64,000 bases of DNA from assembly GCF_005671395.1 (NCBI RefSeq), contig NZ_CP040428.1, forward strand, positions 2,852,001-2,916,000. The letters are read 5' to 3'. A program made the position numbers and the translations under genes. Shown piece after piece: positions 46,704 through 57,008 of the stretch (the stretch's first letter is position 1; each line of letters starts with the position of its first letter). The notes beneath the pieces are model-generated. The model was not told the origin of the DNA and ran no database searches. It saw nothing but the letters and a program-made list of their open reading frames with translations. The DNA comes from Jejubacter calystegiae. GTDB taxonomy: Bacteria; Pseudomonadota; Gammaproteobacteria; Enterobacterales; Enterobacteriaceae.

Positions 46704-48368
46704 TTACTTGTAGGCGTCCTGATGAACCCCTACGGCACGGCCAGAAGGATCGTTCATCGACTTAAAGGTTTCGTCCCACTCAATGGCTTTGGCCGAAGAG
46801 CAGGCCACCGAGGGGCCTCCAGGCACGCATTCGGCGGCGCTGGGCAGCGGGAACAGCTCTTCGAAGATCTCCCGGTACAGATAGCCTTCTTTAGAGCCAG
46901 GCGTGTTATACGGGAAGCGGAAGTGGGCGGTCTCCATCTGCTGATCGGTAATCTGCTGAGCCGCCACCTCTTTCAGGCTGTCGATCCAGCTGTAGCCCAC
47001 GCCGTCTGAGAACTGCTCTTTCTGGCGCCATGCGACGCTCGCCGGCAGGTAGGATTCGAAGCATTCACGCAGAATATGCTTTTCCATTTTGCCGTTGCCG
47101 CACATTTTATCGCGAGGGTTAAGGCGCATCGCCACATCCAGGAACTTCTTGTCCAGGAAAGGTACGCGTGCCTCAACGCCCCAGGCGGACATCGCCTTGT
47201 TGGCGCGGGCGCAGTCGAACATATGCAGCGCCAGCAGTTTACGCACTGTCTCTTCGTGGAATTCACGCTCGTTCGGCGCCTTGTGGAAGTAAAGGTAACC
47301 GCCAAACACTTCGTCGGAACCCTCTCCGGACAGTACCATTTTAATGCCCATCGCTTTGATCTTACGCGACATCAGATACATCGGGGTAGAGGCGCGAATG
47401 GTGGTCACATCGTAAGTTTCGATGTGGTAGATAACATCACGGATCGCATCCAGCCCTTCCTGCACCGTAAAGTGGATTTCGTGGTGTACGGTGCCCAGGT
47501 GGTTAGCGACCTCCTGAGCGGCTTTCAGATCCGGAGAGCCTTCCAGGCCAACTGCGAAGGAGTGAAGCTGGGGCCACCAGGCTTCGCTGCGCTCCTGATC
47601 TTCCACCCGGCGTGCGGCGAACTTCTTGGTGACGGCGGAAATAATTGAGGAGTCGAGACCGCCGGAAAGCAGCACGCCGTAGGGGACATCCGACATCAGG
47701 TGGCTTTTCACCGCCTCTTCCAGCGCCTGACGAAGGGCGTTCTTATCGGTTGCGTTGTCTTTAACCGCGTCGAACTCGAACCAGTCGCGCTGGTAGTAGC
47801 GGCGGATCTCGCCGTCTTTGCTCCACAGATAGCTGCCCGCCGGGAACTCTTTAATCGTGCGGCACACCGGTACCAGCGCTTTCATTTCAGAAGCGACATA
47901 CAGGTTACCGTGTTCATCATGCCCCATATAAAGAGGGATGATGCCGATATGGTCGCGGCCAATCAGATAGGCGTCCTGCTCGCTGTCATACAGGGCAAAG
48001 GCGAACATTCCCTGTAGATCGTCAAGAAATGCCGGACCTTTTTCCTGATACAGGGCAAGAATGACTTCGCAGTCAGAGCCAGTCTGGAATGCGTAGCGAT
48101 CGCCGTATTCGGCGCGCAGGGCCTGGTGGTTGTAGATTTCACCGTTAACCGCCAGCGCATGGGTTTGATTTTCGTTATATAAAGGCTGGGCACCGGCGTT
48201 AACGTCGACAATGGAGAGGCGTTCATGGGCGAGAATAGCGCGGTCACTGGCATAAACGCCGGACCAGTCGGGGCCACGATGGCGCATCAGGCGCGACATC
48301 TCCAGCGCCTTTTTACGCAGCTCACCCGCGTCAGTTTTAATATCCAGAATACCAAAAATCGAACACAT
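46704..48368 (-). CDS. asnB: Asparagine synthetase B, glutamine-hydrolysing
   Basis: AsnB makes asparagine from aspartate, ATP and glutamine. The start at ATG 48368 (MCSIFGI) exposes the N-terminal nucleophile Cys after Met removal and gives 554 aa as in E. coli; the open frame adds MTEKV. Visible motifs are the glutaminase 'AVNGEIYNHQALR', the PP-loop 'LLSGGLDSSIISA' and 'SGEGSDEVFGGYLYFH'. Monocistronic, next to the tRNA array as in E. coli. Confidence 0.97.
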   Translation of the reverse strand: MCSIFGILDIKTDAGELRKKALEMSRLMRHRGPDWSGVYASDRAILAHERLSIVDVNAGAQPLYNENQTHALAVNGEIYNHQALRAEYGDRYAFQTGSDCEVILALYQEKGPAFLDDLQGMFAFALYDSEQDAYLIGRDHIGIIPLYMGHDEHGNLYVASEMKALVPVCRTIKEFPAGSYLWSKDGEIRRYYQRDWFEFDAVKDNATDKNALRQALEEAVKSHLMSDVPYGVLLSGGLDSSIISAVTKKFAARRVEDQERSEAWWPQLHSFAVGLEGSPDLKAAQEVANHLGTVHHEIHFTVQEGLDAIRDVIYHIETYDVTTIRASTPMYLMSRKIKAMGIKMVLSGEGSDEVFGGYLYFHKAPNEREFHEETVRKLLALHMFDCARANKAMSAWGVEARVPFLDKKFLDVAMRLNPRDKMCGNGKMEKHILRECFESYLPASVAWRQKEQFSDGVGYSWIDSLKEVAAQQITDQQMETAHFRFPYNTPGSKEGYLYREIFEELFPLPSAAECVPGGPSVACSSAKAIEWDETFKSMNDPSGRAVGVHQDAYK

Positions 48369-48633
48369 AACCTTCTCCGTCACAGATGCTGTTGTGCTAA
48401 AGCGAGCAGCGGTTGCGTTGTTTTATTACCGCTGTTACTGCCTGTCATGGTAAGGACAATGCCCCAGAATACGGTGTCCTGGCAAGCGAATTACCGGTCA
48501 GATATTGAAAAAATCAATGGTCCTTGCCGAATAGTAAAAAATGGCTATCTTTTACACGCGATTATTAACGAATCGGCAATTTTTATGCTTTTTTATTGAA
48601 TGGAAGGACGCGCCGGTTAAGGCGCGTTGCCGA

Positions 48634-49386
48634 TCAGATAACGTCGATCTCTGCGACGGAGGGGTAAATCCAGGTGGGGCGGAACGGCATATCGTCAATA
48701 TCGTTCAACGCTGAAACGCCGGACAGCACCAGAATGGTCTGCAACCCCGCCTGAAAACCGGCAAGAATGTCGGTGCGCAGATTGTCACCGACGATCACCG
48801 TATCTTCGGAGTGGGCCTGCATTTTGTTCAGGGCGGCGCGGATAATCCACGGACTGGGTTTACCGACATAAAAAGGTTTACGCCCGGAGATCTTCTCAAT
48901 ACCAGCGCACAGCGCGCCGCAGGCCGGCACCATACCGTGGCCGTGGGTATCCGGGTTGGTAGCGATAAAGCGCGCGCCGTTCGCTACAAACCAGGCCGCC
49001 TTATGCATCATATCCCAGTTGTAGGAGCGGGTTTCGCCGACGATAACGAAGTCGGGGTTGATATCAGTAATGGTAAAACCCGCTTTATACAGCTCGTGAA
49101 TCAAAGCGCCTTCGCCCACCACATAGGCCTTTTTCCCCTCCTGGCGGCGCAGGAAATCTGCGGTGGCCATGGCGGAGGTATAGAACAGGCTATCCGGCAC
49201 ATCAACGCCCGCAGAGGCAAAACGGTTAGCGAGATCCTGACCGGTCTGGGACGGATAGTTAGTGAGCAGCACCACCGGAATCTCTTTTTCCAGCAGTCCG
49301 GACAGAAACTGCGCGGCGCCTGGAACGGCGACGTTATCGTGCATCAGCACGCCGTCGATATCGCAAATTACATTTTTTATCGTCAT
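48634..49386 (-). CDS. nagD: HAD-family nucleotide phosphatase NagD
   Basis: NagD is a HAD IIA phosphatase active on UMP and other ribonucleotide monophosphates; its link to amino-sugar use is only by operon position. The 250-aa protein has motif I 'VICDIDGVLMHD', motif II 'LLTNYPSQT' and 'TVIVGDNLRTDILAGFQAG'. Last gene of nagBACD, 106 bp after nagC. Confidence 0.96.
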   Translation of the reverse strand: MTIKNVICDIDGVLMHDNVAVPGAAQFLSGLLEKEIPVVLLTNYPSQTGQDLANRFASAGVDVPDSLFYTSAMATADFLRRQEGKKAYVVGEGALIHELYKAGFTITDINPDFVIVGETRSYNWDMMHKAAWFVANGARFIATNPDTHGHGMVPACGALCAGIEKISGRKPFYVGKPSPWIIRAALNKMQAHSEDTVIVGDNLRTDILAGFQAGLQTILVLSGVSALNDIDDMPFRPTWIYPSVAEIDVI

Positions 49387-49492
49387 AGTCAGTCGGATGA
49401 TTTACGGAAGATGGCCTGGGCCTGAATCGCTATGGTAACCAGCGGCGGCGTTATCCGGAAGTAAAATCCCGCGCCGCCGTCATGGTCCGGGG

Positions 49493-50713
49493 TTACTCTT
49501 CCAGCAGTCGCTGCAGGAGTGCTCCGTTAAGCATAGCGCGCTTTACCAGAGCGAAGGCGCCGATGGCTGAACGGTCATCAAGATGGGAGCGGACGACCGG
49601 CAGATTGCGGCGAAAGGCTTCCAGCACCTGAGTATTGACGCAGCGGTCAATGGCAGGCAGCAGGATTTTCTCCGCCTCCATCACTTCGCCGGCGATCACG
49701 ACCTTTTGGGGATTAAACAGATTAATGGCAATGGCGATAGCCTTGCCCAGATGGCGTCCAACCTGCTCCAGCACCTCGCTGGCCAGCGGGTCGCCGCGGT
49801 TGGCGGCCCGGCAAATATCCTGGATTCGGCAGTTGTCCGGGTCCAGTCGGCTCTGGTAGCCCTGGGAAAGCAACTGCCGTACCCGTTGCTCGATGGCTGC
49901 GTTAGCGGCAATGGTTTCCAGGCAGCCGAAGTTGCCACAGTGGCAGCGTTCGCCCAGCGGATCGACCTGAATATGGCCAATTTCACCGACATTGCCGTTG
50001 CGGCCAATAAAGATCTGTCCGCCGGAAAGAATACCGGCCCCGGTACCGCGATGGACGCGCACCAGAATAGAGTCTTCGCAGTCCCGGGTGGCGCCGAAGT
50101 AGTGCTCCGCCAGCGCCAGGCTGCGAATGTCATGCCCCACGAAGCAGGCAAAGCCGAAGCGCTGTTCCAGTTTTTCCACCAACGGCCAGTCATCGACCTC
50201 GATATGGGGCATATAGCGCACCACGCCGCTTTCAGGATCCACCAGGCCAGGCAGAATCACAGAGATCGCAATCAGTTCGCGAATCTTGCGCTGACAGTGG
50301 CTAATAAAATCTTCAATAGCCGCCAGCAGGGCGATTTCAAGCGCATCCTGACGTCGTTCCGGCAGTGGATAATGACGTTCTTCCAGCGCCCTGGCGCTGA
50401 GATCGAAAAGCGTCAGGGTTGCGTCGTAACGGCCAAGACGCACGCCGATGGCTTGAAAGCCGCGGGTCTCGGTAACGATGGAGATAGCCCGGCGTCCGCC
50501 GGTGGATGCCTGCTGATCGACCTCTTTAATTAAACCGCGCTCGATCAGCTGGCGGGTGATTTTGGTGACGCTGGCGGGGGCAAGCTGGCTTAGCTCGGCG
50601 ATCTGGATGCGCGATATCGGCCCCTGTTGATCGATCAGACGGTAAACCGCCGCTCCGTTAAGCTGTTTGACCAGATCAACATTACCTATTTGCGCTTGTC
50701 CGCCAGTCGTCAT
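49493..50713 (-). CDS. nagC: N-acetylglucosamine repressor NagC (ROK family)
   Basis: NagC represses the nag genes and is released by GlcNAc-6-phosphate. The 406-aa protein has an N-terminal winged helix ('GPISRIQIAELSQLAPASVT') and a ROK sugar-binding domain with the zinc motif 'CHCGNFGCLE' and 'GHIQVDPLG'. It starts six bases after nagA ends. Its own operators are visible between nagB and nagE. Confidence 0.97.
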   Translation of the reverse strand: MTTGGQAQIGNVDLVKQLNGAAVYRLIDQQGPISRIQIAELSQLAPASVTKITRQLIERGLIKEVDQQASTGGRRAISIVTETRGFQAIGVRLGRYDATLTLFDLSARALEERHYPLPERRQDALEIALLAAIEDFISHCQRKIRELIAISVILPGLVDPESGVVRYMPHIEVDDWPLVEKLEQRFGFACFVGHDIRSLALAEHYFGATRDCEDSILVRVHRGTGAGILSGGQIFIGRNGNVGEIGHIQVDPLGERCHCGNFGCLETIAANAAIEQRVRQLLSQGYQSRLDPDNCRIQDICRAANRGDPLASEVLEQVGRHLGKAIAIAINLFNPQKVVIAGEVMEAEKILLPAIDRCVNTQVLEAFRRNLPVVRSHLDDRSAIGAFALVKRAMLNGALLQRLLEE

Positions 50714-50719
50714 ACCCGT

Positions 50720-51868
50720 TTATCCGATTGAGACCTCGTCTCCGTTAACGATGGTCTTGATAATTTTAAAGTCGCGGCTGAACGCGGTCAGGTTTGCTAC
50801 CTTGCCCGCTTCCAGTGTGCCCAGACGGTCCGCCACGCCCATGGCCCTGGCGGGGTAGAGCGTTGCCATACGCAGGGCTTCATCCAGCGCGATGTTGACA
50901 TGCTCCACCAGATTACGCACCCCTTCGATCATAGTCAGCGCCGAGCCGCTCAGGGTTCCGTTCTCATCCACGCACAGTTCATTCCGGTAGTATATTGTTT
51001 TACCAGCAAAAATGAACTGGTCAATATCGGAACCTGCCGCTGCGGTGGCATCGGTCACCAGGCACAGCTTTTCGCCTTTCAGTTTTTTCGCGGTGCGAAC
51101 GTTGGCGTAACTGACGTGCAGCCCGTCAGCGATAACCCCGCAGTACAGATCCGGATCGTCGAAAATAGCGCCGGTCAGGCCCGGTTCGCGACCGGTAATA
51201 TAAGGCATGGCGTTATACAGGTGAGTTGCGAAGCTGATGCCCGCGCGGAAGCCGCGCTTCGCTTCCTGCCAGGTGGCGTTAGAGTGGCCAGCGGAAACGC
51301 GGATACCGGCATCCACCAGTTGGCGAATCACGGCCGGATCGACCTCTTCCGGGGCGAGGGTGATTTTGGTAATGACGTCGGCATTCTGGCACAGGAAGTT
51401 CACCAGGCTGGGATCCGGCTTGCGAATATACTCAGGGTTGTGGGTCCCTTTCTTCACCAGACTCAACCACGGACCTTCCAGATGCAGCCCCAACGCCTGG
51501 TTCTGATGCTTGTCGAGGTATTCACGCATCACGTTAACCGCATGCATCATTAACTCATCGCTGGAGGTGATAAGCGTCGGCAGGAAGCTGGTACAGCCGG
51601 AGCGCTCGTTGGCCTTCTGCATGATTTCCAGGGTTTCCACGCTTACCGCGTCGGCGGTGTCGTTAAACATGACGCCGCCGCAGCCGTTTAGCTGAACGTC
51701 AATAAATCCCGGGGCGATAATGGCACCACCCATATTGCGCGTGGCGATATCCTGCGGCAGCTCTGCCTGCGGACAGATGCGGTCAATGAAACCGTCCGCG
51801 ATGATAATCGCATGGTCGTCCAGAACGTCGTGACCGGTAAAGATACGGCCATGGGTTAGTGCATACAT
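50720..51868 (-). CDS. nagA: N-acetylglucosamine-6-phosphate deacetylase
   Basis: NagA removes the acetyl group of GlcNAc-6-P, giving the substrate of NagB. The 382-aa amidohydrolase has '[12 protein letters not shown]', the metal Glu motif '[11 protein letters not shown]', '[13 protein letters not shown]' and '[10 protein letters not shown]' with the catalytic Asp. As in E. coli, the early HxH is replaced by QxN, fitting a single-metal enzyme. Confidence 0.97.
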   Translation of the reverse strand: MYALTHGRIFTGHDVLDDHAIIIADGFIDRICPQAELPQDIATRNMGGAIIAPGFIDVQLNGCGGVMFNDTADAVSVETLEIMQKANERSGCTSFLPTLITSSDELMMHAVNVMREYLDKHQNQALGLHLEGPWLSLVKKGTHNPEYIRKPDPSLVNFLCQNADVITKITLAPEEVDPAVIRQLVDAGIRVSAGHSNATWQEAKRGFRAGISFATHLYNAMPYITGREPGLTGAIFDDPDLYCGVIADGLHVSYANVRTAKKLKGEKLCLVTDATAAAGSDIDQFIFAGKTIYYRNELCVDENGTLSGSALTMIEGVRNLVEHVNIALDEALRMATLYPARAMGVADRLGTLEAGKVANLTAFSRDFKIIKTIVNGDEVSIG

Positions 51869-51892
51869 AGTTACCCCCGGAATAGATATGAC

Positions 51893-52693
51893 TTAAAGAC
51901 CTTTAATACTTTCAGCTTCCAGCTCGTTGAAGTACTTCAGCGTTTTGACCTTCAGCTCCATGGTAGAAGGCTCGTCGCAGACGATAACCGCTTTCGGATG
52001 CAATTGCAGGCAGCTGATGGTCCACATATGGTTTACGTTGCCTTCGACTGCAGCCTGCAGCGCTTGCGCCTTGACGTGGCCCAGCACCAGGATCATCACC
52101 TCTTCAGCGTCCAGTAGGGTACCTACGCCAACGGTCAGAGCGTATTTCGGAACCTGATTGACATCGCCGCCAAAGAAGCGGGAGTTGGCGACCCGGGTAT
52201 CATGGGTCAGAGTTTTGATACGGGTGCGGGAAGCCAGCGAAGAGGCCGGTTCGTTAAAGGCGATATGGCCGTCGTTACCCACGCCGCCCATAAACAGATG
52301 GATTTTGCCGTAGGCACGGATTTTCTCTTCGTAATTGCGGCACTCTTCATCAACGTCTGGCGCATTACCGTCCAGCAGGTTGATATTTTCCGCCGGGATA
52401 TCGACGTGGTCAAAGAAATTACGGTGCATGAAGCTATGGTAGCTTTCCGGATGCTCTTTCGGCAGGCCGACGTACTCGTCCATATTGAAGGTAACGACGT
52501 GTTTGAAGCTAACTTCACCTGCGTTATAAAGTTCCACCAGCGCCTTGTAGGCTTCCAGCGGCGTGCCGCCAGTCGGCAGACCCAGAACGAAAGGGCGGTC
52601 TGCGGTAGGCTTAAAGGCGTTAATACGGTTTACAATATGGCGGGCTGCCCATTTACCGACCTGTTGAGCCGTTGTCAGGGGAATCAGTCTCAT
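51893..52693 (-). CDS. nagB: Glucosamine-6-phosphate deaminase
   Basis: NagB converts GlcN-6-P to fructose-6-P and ammonia and is activated by GlcNAc-6-P. ATG 52693 (MRLIPL) gives 266 aa as in E. coli; a preceding ATG only adds Met. Signatures are '[16 protein letters not shown]', '[18 protein letters not shown]' (Asp72 region) and '[16 protein letters not shown]' (His/Glu relay). First gene of nagBACD, divergent from nagE. Confidence 0.98.
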   Translation of the reverse strand: MRLIPLTTAQQVGKWAARHIVNRINAFKPTADRPFVLGLPTGGTPLEAYKALVELYNAGEVSFKHVVTFNMDEYVGLPKEHPESYHSFMHRNFFDHVDIPAENINLLDGNAPDVDEECRNYEEKIRAYGKIHLFMGGVGNDGHIAFNEPASSLASRTRIKTLTHDTRVANSRFFGGDVNQVPKYALTVGVGTLLDAEEVMILVLGHVKAQALQAAVEGNVNHMWTISCLQLHPKAVIVCDEPSTMELKVKTLKYFNELEAESIKGL

Positions 52694-52798
52694 CATTCAC
52701 CTCTATAAAAGTTAAGTTAAACGTGCTGGCCGGATTGCCGCTTATACTGAAGTAAAGATTAACCCAGATTTGCCGCACGGCGGCATTTATCCGTCCTG

Positions 52799-52820
52799 AT
52801 ATTTTTCATAATAAAATAAG
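52799..52820. promoter_or_regulatory. NagC box, nagB side
   Basis: ATATTTTT-CATAAT-AAAATAAG, an AT-rich imperfect palindrome centred at about 52809.5 and shaped like the nagB operator of E. coli. Confidence 0.68.
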
Positions 52821-52864
52821 TTTTATAAGATAGCCATAGAGATGCCAGGCAAGATACGAAATTT

Positions 52865-52880
52865 GGTGATTGAATTCACA
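52865..52880. promoter_or_regulatory. CRP site between nagB and nagE
   Basis: GGTGA-TTGAAT-TCACA matches TGTGA-N6-TCACA at 9/10 positions and lies between the two NagC boxes, as in E. coli where CRP activates both directions. Confidence 0.8.
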
Positions 52881-52890
52881 AAAAGCAGGG

Positions 52891-52917
52891 TTTTAATTTG
52901 CGAAGCGAATTAATTTT
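52891..52917. promoter_or_regulatory. NagC box, nagE side
   Basis: TTAATTTGC-GAA-GCGAATTAA, a near-perfect palindrome centred at 52903 with flanking T runs. Its centre is 93.5 bp from the nagB box, about nine helical turns. Confidence 0.8.
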
Positions 52918-53031
52918 CCACACACTCTGCTGTGATATGACATTTGCCGTATGGATTAGCCCGTAGCCCGGGCCGATCGCACTATAAAAAGAGTTACGAG
53001 GCTTCACTCGGGGTCTTCTAGGGGGAATAAA

Positions 53032-55059
53032 GTGAGTATTCTAGGCTACTTACAGCGCGTAGGGCGCGCTTTGATGGTGCCGGTGGCCACGCTGCCCGCC
53101 GCCGCCATCCTTATGGGTGTCGGTTACTGGATCGATCCGGTCGGCTGGGGGGGCGATAATGCGCTCGCTGCCTTCTTTATCAAGTCCGGTGCCGCCATTA
53201 TAGATAACATGTCTGTGCTGTTCGCCATCGGTGTTGCATACGGCATGTCCAAAGATAAAGACGGTGCAGCGGCGCTGACCGGCTTTGTCGGTTTTCTGGT
53301 TTTGACCACGCTCTGTTCACCTGCCGCGGTCTCCATGATCCAGAGCATCCCGGAAGCGGAAGTTCCTGCCGCCTTCGCGAAAATTAATAACCAGTTCGTG
53401 GGTATCCTGGTGGGTATCATCTCGGCTGAGCTGTATAACCGCTTCAGCGGCGTGGAGTTGCCGAAAGCGCTGTCGTTCTTTAGCGGTCGCCGTTTGGTGC
53501 CGATTCTGACCTCCTTCGTGATGATTGCTGTCGCCTTCGTACTGATGTACGTCTGGCCGGTGATCTTTGGCGGCCTGGTGGAGTTCGGCGAATATATCCA
53601 GAAAATGGGTTCCATTGGCGCCGGGGTTTACGCTTTCTTTAACCGTCTGCTGATCCCGGTAGGCCTGCACCATGCGCTGAACTCGGTATTCTGGTTCGAT
53701 GTCGCGGGTATCAACGATATTCCTAACTTCCTGGGCGGCGCTCAGTCTATCGAGGCGGGTAAAGCGGTTGTGGGTATCACCGGTCGCTATCAGGCGGGCT
53801 TCTTCCCGATCATGATGTTCGGTCTGCCTGGTGCGGCGCTGGCGATTTACCAGTGCGCACGCCCCGAAAACAAAGCGAAGGTGATGGGTATCATGATGGC
53901 GGGGGCGTTCGCCGCCTTCTTCACCGGTATCACCGAGCCGCTGGAGTTCTCCTTCATGTTCGTTGCGCCGGTACTGTACGTGATTCACGCCGCACTGACC
54001 GGTATCTCTGTTTTCATCGCCGCCAGCATGCACTGGATTGCCGGTTTCGGTTTCAGCGCCGGTCTGGTGGATATGGTGCTCTCTTCGCGTAACCCGCTGG
54101 CCACGCAGTGGTACATGCTGATTCCGCAGGGCCTGGTGTTCTTCGTTATTTACTATCTGGTGTTCCGCTTCACCATCACCAAATTTAACCTGATGACGCC
54201 GGGGCGCGAGCTGGCCGTGGCCGGTAGCGAAGCCGATGGTCAGGACACCAATGTCAGCGGCGGTGAGAAGCAGGACGTCGCCGAACTGGCTCGTCAGTAC
54301 ATCGCAGCGGTAGGGGGTTCCGATAACCTGACCGGTATCGATGCCTGTATCACTCGCCTGCGTTTGTCGGTGAAAGATTCTGCGGTGGTGGATGACGCAC
54401 TGGCTAAGCGCCTTGGCGCCAGCGGCGTGATTCGCCTGAACAAGACCAGCGTACAGATCATCGTTGGCTTTGTAGCTGAGAAGATCGCCAACGCCATGAA
54501 GACCACGGGACCGGTTGCAGCCTCACAGTCTGACGCAGCTCAGTCGGCGCCTGCCGCACAGGCCAGGCCTCAGGCGGTGCGCAACGACCTGCCGACGCTG
54601 TTGACCCTGGTGGCGCCGGTTAGCGGCGAACTGGTGGCGCTGGACGAGGTGCCGGACGAAGCCTTCGCCAGCAAAGCGGTAGGCGACGGCGTAGCGATTA
54701 AGCCCAGCGATAAGACGGTCGTGGCTCCGGCGGCAGGCACCGTGGTGAAAATCTTTAATACCAACCACGCTTTCTGCCTGGAGACCGATGACGGCGCTGA
54801 GATTGTGGTGCACATGGGTATCGATACCGTGGCGCTGGCAGGTAAAGGCTTTAAGCGTCTGGTAGAAGAGGGGGCCTCTGTTGCTGCCGGTCAGCCGGTG
54901 CTGGAGATGGATCTCGACTTCCTGAACGCCAATGCGCGCTCGATGATTAGCCCGGTGGTCTGCAGCAACATCGACGACTACAGCGGTCTGGTGGTGAAAG
55001 CGACCGGTACTCTGGTGGCTGGCGAAACCCCGCTGTACGAGATTAAAGCGAAGAAATAA
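53032..55059 (+). CDS. nagE: N-acetylglucosamine-specific PTS transporter, EIICBA
   Basis: NagE imports and phosphorylates GlcNAc, producing GlcNAc-6-P for NagA. The 675-aa protein has the order IIC (about 1-390, ten or so spans, 'GITEPLEFSFMFVAPVLY'), IIB (about 410-485, phospho-Cys439 in 'GIDACITRLRL') and IIA (about 515-675, phospho-His594 in 'EIVVHMGIDTV'). The linker before IIA is long and Ala/Gln/Ser-rich, which accounts for most of the excess over the 648-aa K-12 protein. The start is GTG 53032 after TAGGGGGAATAAA. Confidence 0.96.
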   Translation: MSILGYLQRVGRALMVPVATLPAAAILMGVGYWIDPVGWGGDNALAAFFIKSGAAIIDNMSVLFAIGVAYGMSKDKDGAAALTGFVGFLVLTTLCSPAAVSMIQSIPEAEVPAAFAKINNQFVGILVGIISAELYNRFSGVELPKALSFFSGRRLVPILTSFVMIAVAFVLMYVWPVIFGGLVEFGEYIQKMGSIGAGVYAFFNRLLIPVGLHHALNSVFWFDVAGINDIPNFLGGAQSIEAGKAVVGITGRYQAGFFPIMMFGLPGAALAIYQCARPENKAKVMGIMMAGAFAAFFTGITEPLEFSFMFVAPVLYVIHAALTGISVFIAASMHWIAGFGFSAGLVDMVLSSRNPLATQWYMLIPQGLVFFVIYYLVFRFTITKFNLMTPGRELAVAGSEADGQDTNVSGGEKQDVAELARQYIAAVGGSDNLTGIDACITRLRLSVKDSAVVDDALAKRLGASGVIRLNKTSVQIIVGFVAEKIANAMKTTGPVAASQSDAAQSAPAAQARPQAVRNDLPTLLTLVAPVSGELVALDEVPDEAFASKAVGDGVAIKPSDKTVVAPAAGTVVKIFNTNHAFCLETDDGAEIVVHMGIDTVALAGKGFKRLVEEGASVAAGQPVLEMDLDFLNANARSMISPVVCSNIDDYSGLVVKATGTLVAGETPLYEIKAKK

Positions 55060-55085
55060 CGTCTGTCGGACGATATCTCTGAGAG

Positions 55086-55114
55086 CGGCCGGGTGAGAAC
55101 CCGGCCGTTTTTTT
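55086..55114 (+). terminator. nagE terminator
   Basis: CGGCCGGGT - GAGA - ACCCGGCCG followed by seven T. Confidence 0.93.
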
Positions 55115-55224
55115 ATTCCCGCGCCAAAGCTGTGCGAATTTCTGTAACTAAGGGTTGTGTCCGGCGACGGCTTGTAAGATCATTCCACGTTAACCGAGTT
55201 AAAAACGCTTTGAGGTATTAAGAG

Positions 55225-56892
55225 ATGAGTGAGGCTGAAGCCCGCCCAACTAACTTTATTCGCCAGATTATTGATGAGGATCTGGCCAGCGGCAAACACA
55301 CCACCATTTGCACGCGTTTCCCTCCTGAGCCGAACGGCTATCTGCATATCGGCCATGCGAAATCCATCTGCCTGAACTTCGGCATCGCTCAGGATTACCA
55401 GGGCACCTGCAATCTGCGCTTCGACGACACTAACCCGGTTAAAGAAGATATCGAGTATGTGGACTCCATTAAGCAGGATGTCGAGTGGCTGGGCTTTCAC
55501 TGGGCGGGTGACGTGCGTTACTCCTCTGACTATTTCGACCAGCTGTACCACTACGCCATCGAACTGATCAACAAAGGCCTGGCTTTCGTTGATGAACTGA
55601 CGCCGGAGCAGATTCGTGAATACCGCGGCACTCTGACCGAGCCGGGCAAGAACAGCCCGTATCGCGATCGCAGCGTGGAAGAGAACCTGGCGCTGTTTGA
55701 AAAGATGCGTGCCGGTGAATTCGCCGAGGGCACCGCCTGCCTGCGTGCGAAGATCGATATGGCATCGCCGTTTATGGTGATGCGCGATCCGGTGCTGTAC
55801 CGCATTAAATTTGCCGATCATCACCAGACCGGCAATAAGTGGTGCATCTACCCGATGTATGATTTCACCCACTGCATTTCCGATGCGCTGGAAGGGATCA
55901 CCCATTCGCTGTGTACCCTGGAATTCCAGGATAACCGCCGCCTGTATGACTGGGTGCTGGACAATATCACCATTCCGGCTCATCCGCGTCAGTACGAGTT
56001 TTCGCGCCTGAATCTGGAATACGCCATTATGTCCAAGCGTAAACTCAATCTGCTGGTGACCGAGAAGATAGTGGAAGGCTGGAACGATCCGCGTATGCCG
56101 ACCATTTCCGGTCTGCGTCGCCGTGGCTACACTGCGGCCTCTATCCGCGAATTCTGCAAACGTATCGGCGTGACCAAGCAGGACAACACCGTTGAGATGG
56201 CGTCGCTGGAAGCCTGCATTCGCGAAGATCTGAATGAGAATGCGCCGCGTGCGATGGCGGTTATCGATCCGGTTAAGCTTATCATCACCAACTACCCGCA
56301 GGGGCAGAGCGAGATGGTGACCATGCCGAATCATCCGAACCGTCCGGAGATGGGTAACCGCGAGGTGCCTTTCAGCGGTGAAATCTGGATCGATCGCGCT
56401 GACTTCCGTGAAGAAGCGAACAAGCAGTATAAGCGTCTGGTGCTGGGCAAAGAGGTACGTCTGCGTAACGCCTATGTGATCAAAGCCGAAGAGGTGGAAA
56501 AAGACGCCGATGGCAATATCACCGCGATTCGCTGTAGCTACGATGCTGATACCCTGAGCAAAGATCCGGCCGATGGCCGCAAGGTGAAAGGGGTGATTCA
56601 CTGGGTCAGCGCTGCTCACGCATTGCCCATTGAAATCCGCCTCTATGACCGTCTGTTCAGCGTGGCGAACCCGGGCTCGGCGGAAGATTTCCTTTCTACC
56701 GTTAACCCAGAATCGCTGGTGGTGAAGCAGGGCTACGGAGAGCAGAGCCTGAAGGCGGCACAGCCGGAAAACGCGTACCAGTTCGAACGTGAAGGCTACT
56801 TCTGTCTTGATGGGCTGACCAGCAGCGCCGATAAGCCGGTATTTAACCGCACCGTTGGACTGCGTGATACCTGGGCGAAAATGGGCGGCTAA
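55225..56892 (+). CDS. glnS: Glutaminyl-tRNA synthetase
   Basis: GlnRS is the class I synthetase that charges the glutamine tRNAs, four of which are encoded 9 kb to the left. The 555-aa protein has the HIGH-type '[14 protein letters not shown]', the KMSKS-type '[11 protein letters not shown]' and the C-terminal anticodon-binding barrels ('[15 protein letters not shown]'). In K-12 chiPQ follow; here two terminators and fur follow at once. Confidence 0.98.
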   Translation: MSEAEARPTNFIRQIIDEDLASGKHTTICTRFPPEPNGYLHIGHAKSICLNFGIAQDYQGTCNLRFDDTNPVKEDIEYVDSIKQDVEWLGFHWAGDVRYSSDYFDQLYHYAIELINKGLAFVDELTPEQIREYRGTLTEPGKNSPYRDRSVEENLALFEKMRAGEFAEGTACLRAKIDMASPFMVMRDPVLYRIKFADHHQTGNKWCIYPMYDFTHCISDALEGITHSLCTLEFQDNRRLYDWVLDNITIPAHPRQYEFSRLNLEYAIMSKRKLNLLVTEKIVEGWNDPRMPTISGLRRRGYTAASIREFCKRIGVTKQDNTVEMASLEACIREDLNENAPRAMAVIDPVKLIITNYPQGQSEMVTMPNHPNRPEMGNREVPFSGEIWIDRADFREEANKQYKRLVLGKEVRLRNAYVIKAEEVEKDADGNITAIRCSYDADTLSKDPADGRKVKGVIHWVSAAHALPIEIRLYDRLFSVANPGSAEDFLSTVNPESLVVKQGYGEQSLKAAQPENAYQFEREGYFCLDGLTSSADKPVFNRTVGLRDTWAKMGG

Positions 56893-56918
56893 TATTGCGC
56901 GCCTGAATCGCCATAAGT

Positions 56919-56946
56919 AAAACCCCGGCCTCTGCGCCGGGGTTTT
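56919..56946 (+). terminator. glnS terminator 1
   Basis: AAAACCCCGGC - CTCTGC - GCCGGGGTTTT, 27 bp after the glnS stop. Confidence 0.88.
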
Positions 56947-56957
56947 ATTCTCTATAC

Positions 56958-56989
56958 AAAAAACCGGAGAGCGATCTCCGGTTTTTTTT
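56958..56989. terminator. Second terminator, convergent glnS / fur
   Basis: AAAAACCGGAGA - GCGA - TCTCCGGTTTTTTTT, with A-rich left side so it can also serve fur on the minus strand. Confidence 0.88.
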
Positions 56990-57008
56990 GGCTGTGGCGT
57001 AGACTCGC

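Noticed and set aside
55180-56619. 479-codon minus-strand open frame opposite glnS
   Set aside because: Antisense shadow of glnS; runs out past the glnS start and has no ribosome site.
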